DNA of 5,869 nt from Actinomycetes bacterium (lineage in GTDB: Bacteria; Actinomycetota; Acidimicrobiia; Acidimicrobiales; Palsa-688), in NCBI GenBank assembly GCA_021796905.1, contig JAKABK010000139.1, positions 1-5,869 of the forward strand, given 5' to 3'. The notes beneath the pieces were generated by a model. The model worked only from the letters and a program-made list of their open reading frames with translations. It was not told where the DNA came from and did no database searches. This document shows positions 3,740-5,869 of the stretch, piece by piece. The stretch's first letter is position 1. The number at the start of each line of letters is the position of its first letter. Both the position numbers and the translations under genes were made by a program.

Positions 3740-5869
3740 GTGTTCCTGAAGTCGTTGACCCTCAAGGGCTTCAAGTCCTTCGCCGACACGACCACCCTCG
3801 ACTTCGAGCCGGGGGTGACGGTCGTGGTCGGTCCGAACGGCAGCGGGAAGTCGAACGTGGTCGACGCGGTCGCCTGGGTTCTCGGCGCCCAGGGTCCCCG
3901 CACGGTGCGCTCGGCGAAGATGGAGGACGTCATCTTCGCCGGTACCCCCAAGCGGGCGGCGCTCGGGCGGGCGGAGGTGTCGCTCACCATCGACAACAGC
4001 GCCGGTCTGCTGCCGATCGGGTTCTCGGAGGTGACGATCACCCGGACCTTGTTCCGTACCGGGGACTCGGAGTACGCGATCAACCAGGTCCCCTGCCGGC
4101 TCCTCGATGTCCAGGAGCTGCTCTCCGACACCGGCGTCGGTCGCCAGCAGCACGTGATCGTCTCCCAGGGCAACCTCGACGCGGTCCTCGCTTCCCGGCC
4201 CGAGGACCGACGCCTCGTGATCGAGGAGGCCGCCGGGGTGCTCAAGTACCGTCGGCGCAAGGAGCGCTCGGAGCGCCGCCTCGAGTCGACCGAGGCGAGC
4301 CTCCAGCGCCTCCACGACCTGCTCCGTGAGGTGCGCCGCCAGCTCCGCCCGCTGGAGAAGCAGGCGGAGGCCGCCCGCCGGCACTCCGATCTCGTAGAGG
4401 AGCTGACCGCCCTACGTCGCTTCCTCGCCGGTCGGGAGCTGGCCGCCATCGAGGCCCGCATCGCCGGGGCCGCCGGGAGGCGTCAGGGTCTGGCGGAGAG
4501 CGAGAAGGAGGTACGCGACGCTCTGGCCCGCCTCGACGCCGAGGTCCTCGCCGGCGAAGCCGAGCTGACCGCGGTCCGTCAACGTGGTGGTGACGCCGAT
4601 CTCGCGGAGGCGGTGTCGCGCGCCGAACGCCTGGCGGCCCGCGCCCGGGGGGCGGTGGCCCTCCTCGAGCAGCGACGCCGGAACCTGGAGCGGGAGCTGG
4701 CGGCGAGCGTCGACGCAGGGGTCGTCGCCAGCCTCGAGGCCGAGGCCGCAGCCCTGGTCGAGCAGCTCCACCAGGTCGACGCGTCGGTCGCCGGTCTCGT
4801 CCCCGAGGAGGCCGAGCTGCTCGCAGCCGAGGCCGAGGTCGAGACGGAGGCGGCCGCGGTCGAGGCGCAGTGGGGCCCTGACGCCCCGATCGCCGGGGAC
4901 CCGGCGGCGGAGGTGCGCGGGGAGCTGAGCGCCCGACGGGCCGCCGCCGACCGGGCCCGGGGCGAGCGCAACCGCCTCGAGAGCCGGTTGGCCGATGTCG
5001 GCCGGCGGGTTGACCGCCTGGAGGCGGAGCTGGCCGCGATCTCCGCCGAGGAGGCCGCGGTCGGAACCGAGCTGCCCTCGCTCCGGGCGGCCGCCACGGC
5101 AGCGGCTGGCGAGCTCGAAGCGGCCGAGGCGGCGTTGACGGTGGCGGAGGAACGGCGTCGGGCGGCGGACGAGCAAGCGCACCGCTGGCAGGCGCGTGCC
5201 GAGGCTCTGGGCCAGGCTCTCGACGAGGCCCGGGCTCGTGCGGGTGCGGAGCGCCTCGCCGGCGTTCCTGGTGTGGTCGGCACGCTCCTCGACCTGGTCG
5301 AGGTCGACCCGGGGTGGCAGGCAGCCTTCGAGGCAGCCGCCGGCGAGGCGCTCGCAGCGGTCGTCGTCGACGGGATCTCCTCGGCGGGGACCGCTCTCGC
5401 CCGGTTGCGCCAAGGTGGTGCAGGTGGGGCGGTCGCCCCGCTCCCCGTCACCGGGGCGCCCCCGGGCGCCGCCGGCGGGGAGCCCTCCCGTGGTGGCCCG
5501 GTCGGCCTGGGCGCCGCCGTCGGGGACGACCCGGCCGCCGCTGGGATCGGTACCGGGAAAGTGCGCCCTGCCGGCTGCTCGGCGGTCCGGTCCAAGGTGC
5601 ACTCCCGGCAGCCGGCGGTCGACGGGCTGCTCGACGCGCTCCTCGACCGGGCGGTGGCCGTCGCCGGATGGGAGGCGGCGCTGGAGGCGGCCGGCTCGCA
5701 TCCCGACCTGGTGGTCGTGACCCTCGAAGGGGACCGTTTCGCCGGGGGGATCTGGAGGGCCGGCGCCGGCGGGGTCGGGGCGACCGGTGCCGCGCTGGAC
5801 GAGGCCCGCTCGGCGGCGGCGGCTGCGGCGGCGGAGGCCGCTTCGGCGGCCGAGCAGCTGAGGTCCCGG
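3740..5869 (+). CDS. smc: Chromosome segregation ATPase SMC (partial, 3' end outside window)
   Basis: SMC dimers with ScpA/ScpB form the bacterial condensin that organises and separates chromosomes. The visible 710 codons are open to the last base with no stop. The N-terminus MFLKSLTLKGFKSFAD is a textbook SMC start, which fixes the GTG at 3740. The head domain has Walker A GPNGSGKS at 31-38, the R-loop segment around Arg57 (RSAKMEDVIFAG) and the Q-loop QGNLDAVL at 143-150, followed by PEDRRLVIEEAAGVLKYR. A long Glu/Arg/Ala/Leu-rich coiled coil runs from about 165 to 500, with a Pro/Gly break near 378-388. The hinge begins around GVPGVVGTLLDLVEVDPGW (from residue 508) and extends past VTLEGDRFAGGIWRAG, after which the return coiled coil begins. 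The family is usually about 1150-1200 residues, so the signature motif and Walker B lie outside. The hinge has a Gly/Pro/Ala-rich stretch at about 570-613. The following gene is not visible. Confidence 0.95.
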   Translation, partial: MFLKSLTLKGFKSFADTTTLDFEPGVTVVVGPNGSGKSNVVDAVAWVLGAQGPRTVRSAKMEDVIFAGTPKRAALGRAEVSLTIDNSAGLLPIGFSEVTITRTLFRTGDSEYAINQVPCRLLDVQELLSDTGVGRQQHVIVSQGNLDAVLASRPEDRRLVIEEAAGVLKYRRRKERSERRLESTEASLQRLHDLLREVRRQLRPLEKQAEAARRHSDLVEELTALRRFLAGRELAAIEARIAGAAGRRQGLAESEKEVRDALARLDAEVLAGEAELTAVRQRGGDADLAEAVSRAERLAARARGAVALLEQRRRNLERELAASVDAGVVASLEAEAAALVEQLHQVDASVAGLVPEEAELLAAEAEVETEAAAVEAQWGPDAPIAGDPAAEVRGELSARRAAADRARGERNRLESRLADVGRRVDRLEAELAAISAEEAAVGTELPSLRAAATAAAGELEAAEAALTVAEERRRAADEQAHRWQARAEALGQALDEARARAGAERLAGVPGVVGTLLDLVEVDPGWQAAFEAAAGEALAAVVVDGISSAGTALARLRQGGAGGAVAPLPVTGAPPGAAGGEPSRGGPVGLGAAVGDDPAAAGIGTGKVRPAGCSAVRSKVHSRQPAVDGLLDALLDRAVAVAGWEAALEAAGSHPDLVVVTLEGDRFAGGIWRAGAGGVGATGAALDEARSAAAAAAAEAASAAEQLRSR

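Noticed and set aside
5447..5590. Frameshift in the smc hinge
   Set aside because: The SMC frame is free of stops through the stretch and resumes hinge-like sequence on the far side without a change of frame; the other plus-strand frames give no SMC-like residues.
4412..5701. Long minus-strand open frames opposite smc (up to 429 codons)
   Set aside because: They mirror the GC-rich coiled-coil codons of smc, are dominated by Arg, Pro, Gly and Ala, and show no recognisable domain.

Overview
The window is very GC-rich (about 70% by eye, with strong G/C preference at third codon positions). It uses TTG and GTG starts freely and carries a compact plus-strand run of housekeeping genes: rpmF, plsX, acpP, rnc, mutM (fpg) and smc. 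This composition and gene order suggest a high-GC actinobacterium. An Acidimicrobiia-like lineage would fit, but that placement is an inference from gene order and protein style, not a database result.

Layout. Bases 1-36 may hold the last codons of an upstream gene. Ribosomal protein L32 (97-276) is followed after 7 nt by PlsX (284-1288). Acyl carrier protein follows (1353-1646) with a clear GAGGAG ribosome-binding site before a TTG start. A 110-nt gap containing a perfect 8-bp hairpin separates acpP from RNase III (1757-2458). MutM (2478-3317) starts 19 nt after rnc. The last gene is smc, which starts at GTG 3740 and runs open to the final base; 710 codons are visible and the C-terminal half lies outside.

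The genes fall into two groups. PlsX and ACP act in acyl-chain supply for phospholipid synthesis; the fabH/fabD/fabG/fabF genes that often separate them in other bacteria are absent here. RNase III, MutM and SMC handle RNA processing, oxidative DNA damage repair and chromosome organisation.

The one clearly anomalous segment is the 422-nt gap between mutM and smc. Its minus strand encodes the C-terminal third of a NarL/FixJ-type response regulator: the end of the receiver domain, the linker and an intact LuxR-type helix-turn-helix. The reading frame is closed upstream by a TGA at 3685-3687, and there is no room for a receiver domain because smc begins at 3740. This is either a decaying remnant or a surviving stand-alone DNA-binding protein started at GTG 3591 (read on the minus strand). 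I see no mobile element, CRISPR array, tRNA, rRNA or convincing new multi-gene system.
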